In this document: piece by piece, positions 1 through 5,636 of the stretch
Layout: every line of letters starts with the position of its first letter
Numbering within the stretch: position 1 is the first letter of the stretch
Made by a program: the position numbers and the translations under genes
Notes under the pieces: generated by a model
Told to the model about the DNA's origin: nothing
Database searches by the model: none
Seen by the model: only the letters and a program-made list of their open reading frames with translations
Assembly (NCBI GenBank): GCA_003222455.1
Contig: QHWF01000035.1
Location: forward strand, 1-9,510
DNA from: Acidobacteriota bacterium
Lineage (GTDB): Bacteria; Acidobacteriota; Vicinamibacteria; Vicinamibacterales; CAVVIG01
DNA length: 9,510 nt
Direction: 5' to 3'

Positions 1-445
1 CCGGCACCCGCGAGACGGGCCGAGGAGAAGGCTTGTCGAAATCCACGACAATCGTGTTGCGCTCGCTGCGCACCCGGTGACCGACCGGCTGCGCGAGCTC
101 GATGCGCACGCGTGAACCCGGCTCGCTCGTCGATTCGGCCGGTTCGACAGTGACGCTCGTCATCGGACTGTTGACCGTACCGGCGACGCTGTTCCTCACG
201 CCGTTGCTGTCCACATTGCGGAAATCCAGCAGTACCGTGAGCGGATCGGGTTGCGACGCGACATAGGCCACCGGCTCGGTGGTTTCGATGACGAGCGACG
301 CGCCCTTCGAATTGACGCGTGAGCTGATCGCCTTCAACCGCACCGTGCTCTCTGGCGCGCGACCGTTGGCTGCCGTCGGCGTCTGCGCGAGCGCGCCGGC
401 GGCGGCGATGGTGGCGATCAGGGCGATGCCCCTGGTCAAAGTCAT
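1..445 (-). CDS. pilQ: Type IV pilus secretin PilQ, N-terminal part (cut by window edge)
   Basis: Reading the minus strand from the ATG at 445-443 gives an open frame of 148 codons that leaves the window without a stop. PilQ forms the outer-membrane secretin channel through which the pilus emerges. The first ~20 residues (MTLTRGIALI..AGALA|Q) are a typical Sec signal peptide with an Ala-x-Ala cleavage site. The following ~120 residues are beta-rich and resemble an AMIN domain, the peptidoglycan-binding module at the N-terminus of PilQ proteins (for example the stretch VTVLLDFRNV-like at about residues 69-77, and VVDFDKP near the edge). The secretin domain itself lies outside the window. The start codon overlaps the pilP stop as ATGA, so translation is probably coupled. 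The name rests on the AMIN-like fold and on the position at the end of pilMNOP; the family order is well established. Confidence 0.85.
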   Translation of the reverse strand, partial: MTLTRGIALIATIAAAGALAQTPTAANGRAPESTVRLKAISSRVNSKGASLVIETTEPVAYVASQPDPLTVLLDFRNVDSNGVRNSVAGTVNSPMTSVTVEPAESTSEPGSRVRIELAQPVGHRVRSERNTIVVDFDKPSPRPVSRVP

Positions 446-921
446 TCCTTGCCCTCAGCGGCGTGCAGCAGCTTCGAGACTTCGCGCTGCTTGACGAGCG
501 ATAGTGGATCGTTGACGGTCTGCGTGAAGATCATGCCTTGTTGCGTGATGCTCTTGATGGTGCCGTCGAGCAGCTTGTCGCCCGCATGCACGATGTAGGT
601 TTTGTGGTCGGCCCCCGACACCATCGCGACGAGCGTGCCGCGGCTCTGCATGACGCCGCGCACCGCAATCTCGGCGACCGTCATTCCCGCGGGACCCTCG
701 CCCTTGCTCGATGGCGCATGCAGTTCCGTGCCCGTGCCCATGAGGCTCAGGAACGGGTCGCGACGCCCGGCCGATTGATAGATGTACGGCTCGGGCGAAG
801 GCGGCTGCTCGGCCGGGGCCACGGTCGTGGCGGGCGGCGGCGCCGCCACCGGCGTCTGTGTTTGCGCGTTCAATGCGGTGGCGAGTGTCAGCGTGACGGC
901 AACGGAAATGAGCAGTCGCAT
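442..921 (-). CDS. pilP: Type IV pilus assembly protein PilP
   Basis: PilP is a periplasmic linker joining the PilN/PilO inner-membrane complex to the PilQ secretin. The chosen start (ATG 921-919) gives 159 residues that open with a Sec signal peptide (MRLLISVAVTLTLATALNAQ). An in-frame ATG 96 bases further upstream would put an Arg-rich stretch before the signal and overlap pilO deeply, so I rejected it. Residues ~21-48 are Pro/Ala-rich and probably disordered. GRRDPF at 52-57 is the motif conserved in PilP proteins, followed by a compact beta domain at about 80-150. Unlike many proteobacterial PilPs, there is no lipobox cysteine, and no cysteine anywhere in the protein, so it is probably not a lipoprotein. 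The start lies 2 bases after the pilO stop, and the stop overlaps the pilQ start. Confidence 0.9.
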   Translation of the reverse strand: MRLLISVAVTLTLATALNAQTQTPVAAPPPATTVAPAEQPPSPEPYIYQSAGRRDPFLSLMGTGTELHAPSSKGEGPAGMTVAEIAVRGVMQSRGTLVAMVSGADHKTYIVHAGDKLLDGTIKSITQQGMIFTQTVNDPLSLVKQREVSKLLHAAEGKE

Positions 922-923
922 GA

Positions 924-1541
924 TCAGGCGCCCTTCGTGCCCGCAGCGGCGGCCGGCTTGGCGCCGGGTTTGGCGGCGGCTGGTTTGTCGAGCAGCACGA
1001 ACGTCGTGGCGACGCACGACGCGGTGATGGTCGACGTCGGCGTTGGCTGAGTTTTGGCCTTCACGTCGAGCGAATTGATATTGACGATGCGCGTGAACTT
1101 ACCGACGCGGTCGAAGAAGATCGCGAGGTTGTGATACGTGCCGTCGAGCTCGAGCGTGATGGGCCACTCGGCGTGGAGCTGCTTGGTGACCGTCGCGCCC
1201 GGCTTGAAGCTCTTGATGGTGAGGTTCGACTGCGCGGCAACGGTCTGCATCCGGGTCAACAGATCGGCCGCGTCCTTCTCTTCCGGCAGCACCGCTTTGA
1301 GACCGGCCAGGCGGGTTTCCAGCTCGGCGACCTGATTGCGGAACGCCGGCAGCTTCTTCGCCGTGGTCTGGCCCGTGGCGACGTCGGCCTTCAGCGCGAT
1401 TAACTGCAGTTGACGCGCGGCGATCTCCGCACGCGCCGGACTCTCGATGTACCACCAGAAGCCGCCGCACCCGGCCGCGGCCAGGACCGTGAACGCCCCG
1501 ATCTGCGCCCACCACGGAAGTTTTGCCAGGCTGATATTCAT
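924..1541 (-). CDS. pilO: Type IV pilus inner-membrane alignment protein PilO
   Basis: The protein has 205 residues and the bitopic PilO layout: a short cytoplasmic N-terminus, one membrane segment at about residues 11-31 (WAQIGAFTVLAAAGCGGFWW), a periplasmic coiled coil at ~35-100, then a ferredoxin-like alpha/beta domain at ~105-180. PilO pairs with PilN and aligns the inner-membrane pilus motor with the secretin. The stretch HNLAIFFDRVGKFTRIVNI near 137-155 matches the usual PilO pattern (YHxLxxFFxxVxxLxRIVxI). The last ~18 residues are a Lys/Pro/Ala-rich tail, probably disordered. The start codon lies 2 bases after the pilN stop (TAG-TC-ATG), and the stop sits 2 bases before pilP (TGA-TC-ATG), so the same spacing is used twice. 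Confidence 0.93.
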   Translation of the reverse strand: MNISLAKLPWWAQIGAFTVLAAAGCGGFWWYIESPARAEIAARQLQLIALKADVATGQTTAKKLPAFRNQVAELETRLAGLKAVLPEEKDAADLLTRMQTVAAQSNLTIKSFKPGATVTKQLHAEWPITLELDGTYHNLAIFFDRVGKFTRIVNINSLDVKAKTQPTPTSTITASCVATTFVLLDKPAAAKPGAKPAAAAGTKGA

Positions 1542-1542
1542 G

Positions 1543-1577
1543 ACTATTGACTGACGACTGATGACTGCCGACTGTTC
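1543..1577. repeat. Degenerate heptanucleotide array at the pilN/pilO junction
   Basis: Five consecutive 7-base units fill 35 bases on the plus strand: ACTATTG, ACTGACG, ACTGATG, ACTGCCG and ACTGTTC. The common core is ACTGnnG. On the coding strand this reads as repeats of CAGTCnn that form the last codons of pilN and its TAG stop, ending 2 bases before the pilO ATG. Because 7 is not a multiple of 3, successive units are read in different frames. The periodicity is visible directly. Any relation to the heptad arrays before thrC is inferred from the shared period only. Confidence 0.75.
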
Positions 1578-2170
1578 GGCTGCACGACCGCCGCCGCCCC
1601 GGGCACCTGGAATTCGGCCTTGATCACGAACTTAATCAGCTCGCCGGGCGGCTGCGGCAGCGATTCTGTGGTGGTGCTGACGATTTCCACAGACCGCTTG
1701 AAATACCCCGACGCCTCGAGCGCGGCGACGAACTCGGAGAGCCCGGTGATCGTGGACGATCGGCCTTCGATCATCACGACCGTCTCGCTGATCTGCTTCA
1801 ATTCGGTGAGCCACAGCATCGACGGCAGCGACCGGCTGATCTGGTCGAGCATGTGCACCGGGCCGGACTGCCCTTTCCGGAGCTGCTCGATCAGCACGAC
1901 GCGCTGCTGCAGCTGCGCCTTGCGCTGCTCGAACTGCTGTACCTGTTGAATGATCGAGTGCAGCCGTACGGTTTCCTGCTGCGCGGCGGCAATCTCGGCA
2001 TCGACCCGGGCGGAATCGCGCGAGAGGCTCGAGTAGCGCCAGCCGATGAACCCGCCGGCCAGCACGAGGATCAGGCTGCAGCAAATCGTCAGCTTCTGAC
2101 CGACGGGCAGCGCGGCGGCCCGTTTCTTCGACGTCGCACGTTCGACGGCGAGCAGGTTGATGCGAATCAT
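1544..2170 (-). CDS. pilN: Type IV pilus assembly protein PilN
   Basis: The protein has 208 residues and begins MIRINLL, the conserved PilN cytoplasmic peptide that docks into PilM. A membrane segment follows at about residues 27-45 (LTICCSLILVLAGGFIGW), then a Gln-rich periplasmic coiled coil at ~50-100, and an alpha/beta domain to about residue 190. PilN heterodimerises with PilO in the inner membrane. The start overlaps the pilM stop as ATGA. The extreme C-terminus (RQSSVVSQ) is encoded by a degenerate heptanucleotide array that also supplies the TAG stop codon, so these last residues are unlikely to be conserved or functional. Identity is secure from motif, topology and gene order. Confidence 0.93.
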   Translation of the reverse strand: MIRINLLAVERATSKKRAAALPVGQKLTICCSLILVLAGGFIGWRYSSLSRDSARVDAEIAAAQQETVRLHSIIQQVQQFEQRKAQLQQRVVLIEQLRKGQSGPVHMLDQISRSLPSMLWLTELKQISETVVMIEGRSSTITGLSEFVAALEASGYFKRSVEIVSTTTESLPQPPGELIKFVIKAEFQVPGAAAVVQPNSRQSSVVSQ

Positions 2171-3234
2171 CGGTCGCCCACCCGGCGGAGCGCGAGCCCC
2201 ACCGCCACGGCTGCCGTCGCCATGATGTTCTCGGGATCGGTCACGCCGAACTTCGCCGGATCGAACGAAACGGTGCGGAACGGATCGAACGACACGACGG
2301 CCGATCCGAACCGCTCCTGAAGGGCCTGCGCGAAGCCGTCCACGCGCGAGGCGCCGCCGCTCAGGACAATGCGATCGATTCGATCCGATGCCGCGGTGGC
2401 CTTGAAGAAGTCGAAGGTCTTCTGCACTTCCAGGAGCACGTTCTCGGTCATCGCGTGCAGCACCGGTTGCACGTCGTGGAACGTGACACCGTCGACGGGC
2501 AGTCCCTTCTTGAGCTGTTCGGCGGCATCGAACGGCAGGTTCAGCTCTTTCTGCACCGCTTCGGTGTAGGCATTGCCGCCGATGGAAATGTCGCGCGTGA
2601 ACAGCGATTGATCGCCGCTCACGATATTGACGTTGATCGCGCTGGCGCCGGCGTTGAGCAGCACGATGACGGCACCGGGTTCGATGCCGTAGTTCACTTC
2701 GTAGGCGTTCTGCAGCGCGAACGCGTCCACGTCCACGACAACGGGAGTGCGCCCGGCCCGGGCGATGACGCCGGTGTAATCGGCGATCTTCTCCTTCTTC
2801 GCGGCGACGAGCAGCACGTCCATCGTGCCCTTGGCGTTCTCGCCGGTGCCGGCGTCGAGAATCTGATAGTCGAGATTCACGTCCTGGACGTCGAACGGGA
2901 TGTACTGCTCGGCCTCCCAGACAATCGATTCGCCGAGATCGGCCTCGGTCATGACGGGCAGGTTGATTTTCTTGACAATGACGGCGTTCCCCGACAGCGA
3001 GGCCGCGACGTCTTTGGACTTGAACGCGGTGTTTTCGAACAGCCGGCGGATCGCATCGGCGACCGCTGTCCCGTCGATGACGGCGCCGTCGACGATGCTG
3101 TCGGGCGGGATCGGTTCAATCGCGAACGCAACGACCCGGTAGCCCTTGCCGGAGGGCTTCAGCTCGACGGCTTTGACGGCACTGGAGCCAATGTCCAATC
3201 CGACGATCGGTTTCGATTTATTGAATCCAAACAC
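2167..3234 (-). CDS. pilM: Type IV pilus assembly ATPase-fold protein PilM
   Basis: PilM is a cytoplasmic actin/FtsA-like protein that binds the PilN N-terminus at the base of the pilus machine. I place the start at GTG 3234-3232, giving 355 residues that begin with MFGF, the usual PilM opening. GGA lies 7 bases upstream, inside a GGAAACAGCT-type ribosome-binding context. A TTG four codons upstream (3246) is the alternative start but has no Shine-Dalgarno sequence. The phosphate-1 loop is VGLDIGSSAVKAVEL at 11-25, the phosphate-2 region is IVLLNAGASAINVNIV near 190-205, and the adenosine motif is IVLSGGASRVDG at 289-300. Asn194 sits where many actin-fold proteins have Asp. The stop overlaps the pilN start. 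This is the first gene of the operon and has a sigma-54-like promoter upstream. Confidence 0.95.
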   Translation of the reverse strand: MFGFNKSKPIVGLDIGSSAVKAVELKPSGKGYRVVAFAIEPIPPDSIVDGAVIDGTAVADAIRRLFENTAFKSKDVAASLSGNAVIVKKINLPVMTEADLGESIVWEAEQYIPFDVQDVNLDYQILDAGTGENAKGTMDVLLVAAKKEKIADYTGVIARAGRTPVVVDVDAFALQNAYEVNYGIEPGAVIVLLNAGASAINVNIVSGDQSLFTRDISIGGNAYTEAVQKELNLPFDAAEQLKKGLPVDGVTFHDVQPVLHAMTENVLLEVQKTFDFFKATAASDRIDRIVLSGGASRVDGFAQALQERFGSAVVSFDPFRTVSFDPAKFGVTDPENIMATAAVAVGLALRRVGDR

Positions 3235-3264
3235 AGCTGTTTCCAAAGGAAGCGGTTGAGTCTC

Positions 3265-3280
3265 CGCAAAGCCAATACCA
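3265..3280 (-). promoter_or_regulatory. Candidate sigma-54 (-24/-12) promoter for pilMNOPQ
   Basis: On the minus strand, 3280 to 3265 reads TGGTATTGGCTTTGCG. The sigma-54 consensus is TGGYAYRN4TTGCW. The invariant GG and GC are both present with exactly 10 bases between them, and TGGYAY and TTGC are complete; only the R and W positions differ. Transcription would start near 3254, leaving about 20 bases before the GTG start of pilM. I see no good sigma-70 -10 box for pilM in this region. Sigma-54 with the activator PilR is known to drive pilA in several bacteria; its use for pilM here is inferred. Confidence 0.55.
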
Positions 3281-3379
3281 ACTCGGGTGAAGAGAAACGG
3301 GCGCGATTGCGCCGACTCTGAGCGAACTGGCCGAATGGCAGTGAGGCATGGTTACGAATCGGTCATCGGATCACGAAAG

Positions 3380-3407
3380 CGGCAGGTGATCACACAAGCC
3401 CCTGCCG
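3380..3407. promoter_or_regulatory. Inverted repeat between the divergent promoters
   Basis: CGGCAGG at 3380-3386 is repeated in inverted form as CCTGCCG at 3401-3407, separated by 14 bases that include the palindrome TGATCA. It is centred roughly 140 bases upstream of the predicted pilM start site, a distance typical of enhancer sites bound by sigma-54 activators. It is also about 60 bases upstream of the rplM -35 box. The repeat is visible directly; a binding role is conjecture. Confidence 0.3.
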
Positions 3408-3452
3408 TCTGCTTATCGGCGCCAAAGGGGCCACGCAGGAGGGACCCGTGTC

Positions 3453-3481
3453 TTGACACTCCCCAGAAACGCTCGTATCAT
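3453..3481 (+). promoter_or_regulatory. Sigma-70-type promoter for rplM-rpsI
   Basis: A perfect -35 box TTGACA (3453-3458) is followed after exactly 17 bases by TATCAT (3476-3481), which matches TATAAT at five of six positions. This is the strongest housekeeping promoter in the window and suits a ribosomal-protein operon. Transcription should begin near 3488, giving an untranslated leader of about 185 bases before rplM. The -35 box lies inside a small inverted repeat, GTGTC-TT-GACAC (3448-3459), which might be fortuitous. Confidence 0.8.
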
Positions 3482-3487
3482 TTGCGT

Positions 3488-3673
3488 TTACCGTTGCCCG
3501 GACCTGCCCGACCGCGTGCGTCCGGGTGGTTAATCCTTCTACACCGGTTCCATAAGGGCAGGGCCAGCCGCGTCAGGGGCAAGGCGCGCCAGCGAATACG
3601 TCACCGTTCGCTGTCGATGCGGCCCAGTGCCTGCAGGGAAAACGCGGGCTCACCGCCCGAAGGGGCGAACGAG
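3488..3673 (+). promoter_or_regulatory. Long structured 5' leader of rplM
   Basis: About 185 bases separate the predicted start site from the rplM ATG. CCCGGAC (3497-3503) can pair with GTCCGGG (3520-3526). CCTGCCC, at the 3' end of the first arm and in its loop (3503-3509), is complementary to GGGCAGG (3556-3562), which would allow a competing helix or a pseudoknot. Immediately before the gene, CGCCC (3654-3658) can pair with GGGCG (3663-3667) around GAAG, placing most of the AAGGGG ribosome-binding site in a hairpin. Leaders upstream of rplM are known autoregulatory sites in some bacteria. I do not recognise a described motif here, and the role is inferred. Confidence 0.4.
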
Positions 3674-4114
3674 ATGTCGTCCACGTTCATGCCAAGCGCC
3701 AGCACGGTGGCCGCCGACCGGCGGTGGCACATTATCGATGCTGAGGGGCGGGTGCTCGGCCGCATCGCCACGCTGACCGCTCGGCTGCTGCAGGGCAAGC
3801 ACAAGGCACGCTATACCCCGTTCCTCGATCTGGGCGACCACGTCGTCGTCGTCAATGCAGCGAAAGTGAAGCTCACCGGGCGCAAAGAGGATCAGAAGAT
3901 TTACCGTCAACACAGCGGGTATGAAGGCGGGCTGCGGGAAGAACGTGCCCGCCTCGTCCGGCAGCGCAAACCCGAGCGGCTGGTCGAGGATGCCGTGCGC
4001 GGCATGCTGCCCAAAACGAAGCTCGGTGAAGCGATGTACCGCAAGTTGAAGGTCTATGCCGGTCCGGATCATCCGCACGCGGCGCAGAAACCGATCAAGC
4101 TCGAGGTCGCCTAA
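3674..4114 (+). CDS. rplM: Large-subunit ribosomal protein L13
   Basis: L13 is an early-assembly protein of the 50S subunit that binds 23S rRNA. The 146-residue product starts MSSTFMPSAS and continues DRRWHIIDAEGRVLGRIA, the normal L13 N-terminus. The family signature covers about residues 90-128, with KPERLVEDAVRGMLPK followed by LKVYAGPDHPHAAQ. The ATG at 3674 was chosen because it begins where L13 homology begins and has AAGGGG 8 bases upstream. The open frame extends further upstream, but that extension is the untranslated leader. The TAA stop is one base away from the GTG of rpsI, and L13 and S9 are classically co-transcribed. Length is normal for the family (about 142-150 residues). Confidence 0.97.
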   Translation: MSSTFMPSASTVAADRRWHIIDAEGRVLGRIATLTARLLQGKHKARYTPFLDLGDHVVVVNAAKVKLTGRKEDQKIYRQHSGYEGGLREERARLVRQRKPERLVEDAVRGMLPKTKLGEAMYRKLKVYAGPDHPHAAQKPIKLEVA

Positions 4115-4115
4115 C

Positions 4116-4508
4116 GTGGCAGCAGTGCAGTATTACGGAACCGGACGTCGCAAGACCTCCACCGCCCGCGTGTTTCTCCGCCCCGGCGCCGGGGGCATCC
4201 GCGTCAACGACCGCACCTTCGAGGCGTTCTTCCCGACCGAGGCGCTTCGCAAGCAGATTCGGCAGCCGTTGCTTCTCACCGAGACGGCCGACAAGTTCGA
4301 TATCCTCGCCACCGTGGCTGGCGGGGGCGTCTCGGGACAAGCGGGCGCCGTGCGACTCGGCATCGCACGCGCGCTCGTGGAGTACAGCGCCGAGCTGCGT
4401 AAGCCGCTCAAGACCGAAGGCCTCCTGACGCGCGATGCCCGCGCCAAGGAGCGGAAGAAGTACGGCATGGCGGGAGCGCGCAAGCGCTTCCAATTCAGTA
4501 AACGGTAG
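4116..4508 (+). CDS. rpsI: Small-subunit ribosomal protein S9
   Basis: S9 is a 30S head protein whose C-terminal tail reaches the P-site tRNA. A GTG start at 4116 gives 130 residues, the usual S9 length. The protein opens with a normal S9 N-terminus (QYYGTGRRKTSTARVFL). The signature GGGVSGQAGAVRLGIARAL spans about 69-87, and the canonical C-terminus ends KRFQFSKR, with the terminal SKR known to contact tRNA. A GAGG ribosome-binding site lies inside the end of rplM, 9 bases before the GTG, and only one base separates the two genes, so translation is likely coupled. A run of 71 bases follows before rpsB, with no clear promoter or terminator. Confidence 0.97.
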   Translation: MAAVQYYGTGRRKTSTARVFLRPGAGGIRVNDRTFEAFFPTEALRKQIRQPLLLTETADKFDILATVAGGGVSGQAGAVRLGIARALVEYSAELRKPLKTEGLLTRDARAKERKKYGMAGARKRFQFSKR

Positions 4509-4579
4509 CGAGTCGTCACCGGCGCGCTCGCCAGGAGCGGATGGCCGGGCGCGGACGTGACGGCTGCTGAGGAGGTTAT

Positions 4580-5386
4580 TTGGCCGCGATCGCGATGAAG
4601 GATCTACTGGAGGCCGGGGTGCACTTCGGCCACCAGACGAAGCGCTGGAATCCGAAGATGAAGGAATACATCTTCGGCGAACGGAACGGCATCTACATCA
4701 TCGACCTTGGGAAAACCGTGAAGCTGTTTCGCGAGGCCGAGGAATTCGTCACCAACCTCGCCGCCGACGGGCGGACGATTCTCTTTGTCGGAACCAAACG
4801 GCAGGCGAAGGACGTCATCGCTGAAGAGGCGCAGCGCTGCAACATGTTCTACGTGAACGAACGCTGGCTCGGCGGCCTGCTCACCAATTTCGCCACCATT
4901 CAGCGCAGCCTCGGCCGCCTGCGCGATCTGGAAGCGATGGCCACCGACGGCCGGTTCGACACGCTCTCGAAAAAAGAGATTGCGCGCAACGAGAAAGAGC
5001 GCAAGAAACTGCAGAAGAACCTGGAAGGGATCCGGCTGATGTCGCGGCTGCCCGACGCGGTGTTCATCGTCGACACGAAGAAAGAGCAAATTGCGGTCGA
5101 TGAAGCGCGCAAGCTGAGGATTCCGGTCATCGGCATCGTCGACACGAACTGCGACCCCGACGAAGTCGACTTCGTCATCCCGGGCAACGACGATGCGCTG
5201 CGATCGATCCGGCTGTTCGCCTCGCGCATTGCCGAAACCGTGATCCAGGGCCGCGACATGAAACAGTCGATCGACGCGGAGGTTGCTCGCGAAGCGGCTG
5301 AAGAGTCGGCGGCGTCCGATACCGACCCGCGCCGCGCGGCCCGGTCCCAGCGCCGTGCCCGCGAGGCGCAGCCGGCCTCGGCCTAG
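4580..5386 (+). CDS. rpsB: Small-subunit ribosomal protein S2
   Basis: S2 is a late-assembling 30S protein that helps recruit S1. The product has 268 residues from a TTG start at 4580. The start is decided by homology (MAAIAMKDLLEAGVHFGHQ is the typical S2 opening) and by a very strong GGAGG at 4571-4575, 4 bases upstream. The in-frame ATG at 4595 would cut off conserved residues and sit too far from this site. Conserved blocks include RWNPKMKEYIFGERNGIYIIDL (22-43), RWLGGLLTN (95-103), a Lys-rich coiled segment (~131-150) and GIVDTNCDPDEVDFVIPGND (185-204). Residues from ~231 on form an Ala/Glu/Arg-rich tail, variable in the family and probably disordered. A strong terminator follows. Confidence 0.97.
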   Translation: MAAIAMKDLLEAGVHFGHQTKRWNPKMKEYIFGERNGIYIIDLGKTVKLFREAEEFVTNLAADGRTILFVGTKRQAKDVIAEEAQRCNMFYVNERWLGGLLTNFATIQRSLGRLRDLEAMATDGRFDTLSKKEIARNEKERKKLQKNLEGIRLMSRLPDAVFIVDTKKEQIAVDEARKLRIPVIGIVDTNCDPDEVDFVIPGNDDALRSIRLFASRIAETVIQGRDMKQSIDAEVAREAAEESAASDTDPRRAARSQRRAREAQPASA

Positions 5387-5395
5387 CGGCCACGC

Positions 5396-5416
5396 GCTGA
5401 GGACGTGGGCCTCAGC
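5396..5416 (+). other. Perfect 7-bp hairpin after rpsB
   Basis: GCTGAGG (5396-5402) and CCTCAGC (5410-5416) form a perfect stem around a 7-base loop, starting 10 bases after the rpsB stop. It has no T-run of its own. It may act as a 3'-end stabiliser together with the terminator just downstream. Confidence 0.45.
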
Positions 5417-5430
5417 CGCCGCACACGCGC

Positions 5431-5458
5431 GCCGGCTCCCGCGGGCCGGCTTTTTTTT
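5431..5458 (+). terminator. Intrinsic terminator downstream of rpsB
   Basis: GCCGGC (5431-5436) pairs with GCCGGC (5445-5450). A U-G and a C-G pair extend this to 8 base pairs with a 4-base loop. Eight consecutive T residues follow at 5451-5458. This is a textbook Rho-independent terminator and separates rpsB from tsf. In E. coli an rpsB-tsf intergenic attenuator allows partial read-through; here I see no strong tsf promoter downstream, so partial read-through seems likely. Confidence 0.85.
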
Positions 5459-5464
5459 CGTACA

Positions 5465-5509
5465 AGTAACGAGGCTCCGCTTTAAAAGCGTGTGCGGAGC
5501 TTCGTTACT
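5465..5509. repeat. 16-bp inverted repeat (rpsB-tsf spacer)
   Basis: AGTAACGAGGCTCCGC (5465-5480) and GCGGAGCTTCGTTACT (5494-5509) pair over 16 positions with one G-U wobble, around a 13-base AT-rich loop that includes CGCTTTAAAAGCG. With a stem this long and no downstream T-run, it looks more like a dispersed palindromic repeat or a MITE relic than a terminator. That interpretation is inferred. Confidence 0.7.
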
Positions 5510-5513
5510 AGAT

Positions 5514-5536
5514 CCGCGGCCGCTCTGCGGCCGCGG
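5514..5536. repeat. Perfect 10-bp GC-only inverted repeat
   Basis: CCGCGGCCGC (5514-5523) and GCGGCCGCGG (5527-5536) are perfect inverted copies separated by TCT. Each arm contains the 8-base palindrome GCGGCCGC. The repeat begins 4 bases after the preceding 16-bp inverted repeat and ends 3 bases before the next structured block. Confidence 0.7.
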
Positions 5537-5539
5537 CTA

Positions 5540-5625
5540 AGCCGTGCTTCCACCCCAACGCGGGTGCCGCGTTGGGGACCCCGGGTTGCACGGCGCAGTC
5601 CCGGTTCCGCCGTGCAGGCACGGCT
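5540..5625 (+). other. Possible three-way-junction RNA upstream of tsf
   Basis: AGCCGTGC (5540-5547) is complementary to GCACGGCT (5618-5625). Between these arms lie two further perfect helices: CCCCAACGCGG/CCGCGTTGGGG (5553-5563 with 5567-5577, loop GTG) and TGCACGGCG/CGCCGTGCA (5587-5595 with 5608-5616, 12-base loop). Together they make a closed three-way junction that ends one base before the tsf ribosome-binding site AGGAG (5627-5631). An alternative fold pairs 5541-5547 with 5588-5594, and 5609-5615 with 5618-5624. It is not a tRNA: there is no T-loop and no anticodon arm. A regulatory leader or an inserted palindromic repeat are both possible. Confidence 0.45.
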
Positions 5626-5636
5626 CAGGAGATGTG

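Noticed and set aside
922..1017. Longer pilP start
   Set aside because: It would place an Arg-rich segment before a normal signal peptide and overlap pilO by about 95 bases.
2455..3321. A 288-codon plus-strand open frame opposite pilM
   Set aside because: Antisense shadow; PilM on the minus strand has all actin-fold motifs.
3287..3673. N-terminal extension of rplM to an upstream ATG
   Set aside because: The L13 homology starts at 3674 with its own ribosome-binding site, and the extension would run through the promoter and leader; its sequence is Arg/Pro-rich and not protein-like.
5540..5625. tRNA-like cloverleaf of 86 bases with an 8-bp closing stem
   Set aside because: Only two internal arms, no TTCRA T-loop, no anticodon arm with expected bases and no CCA end.
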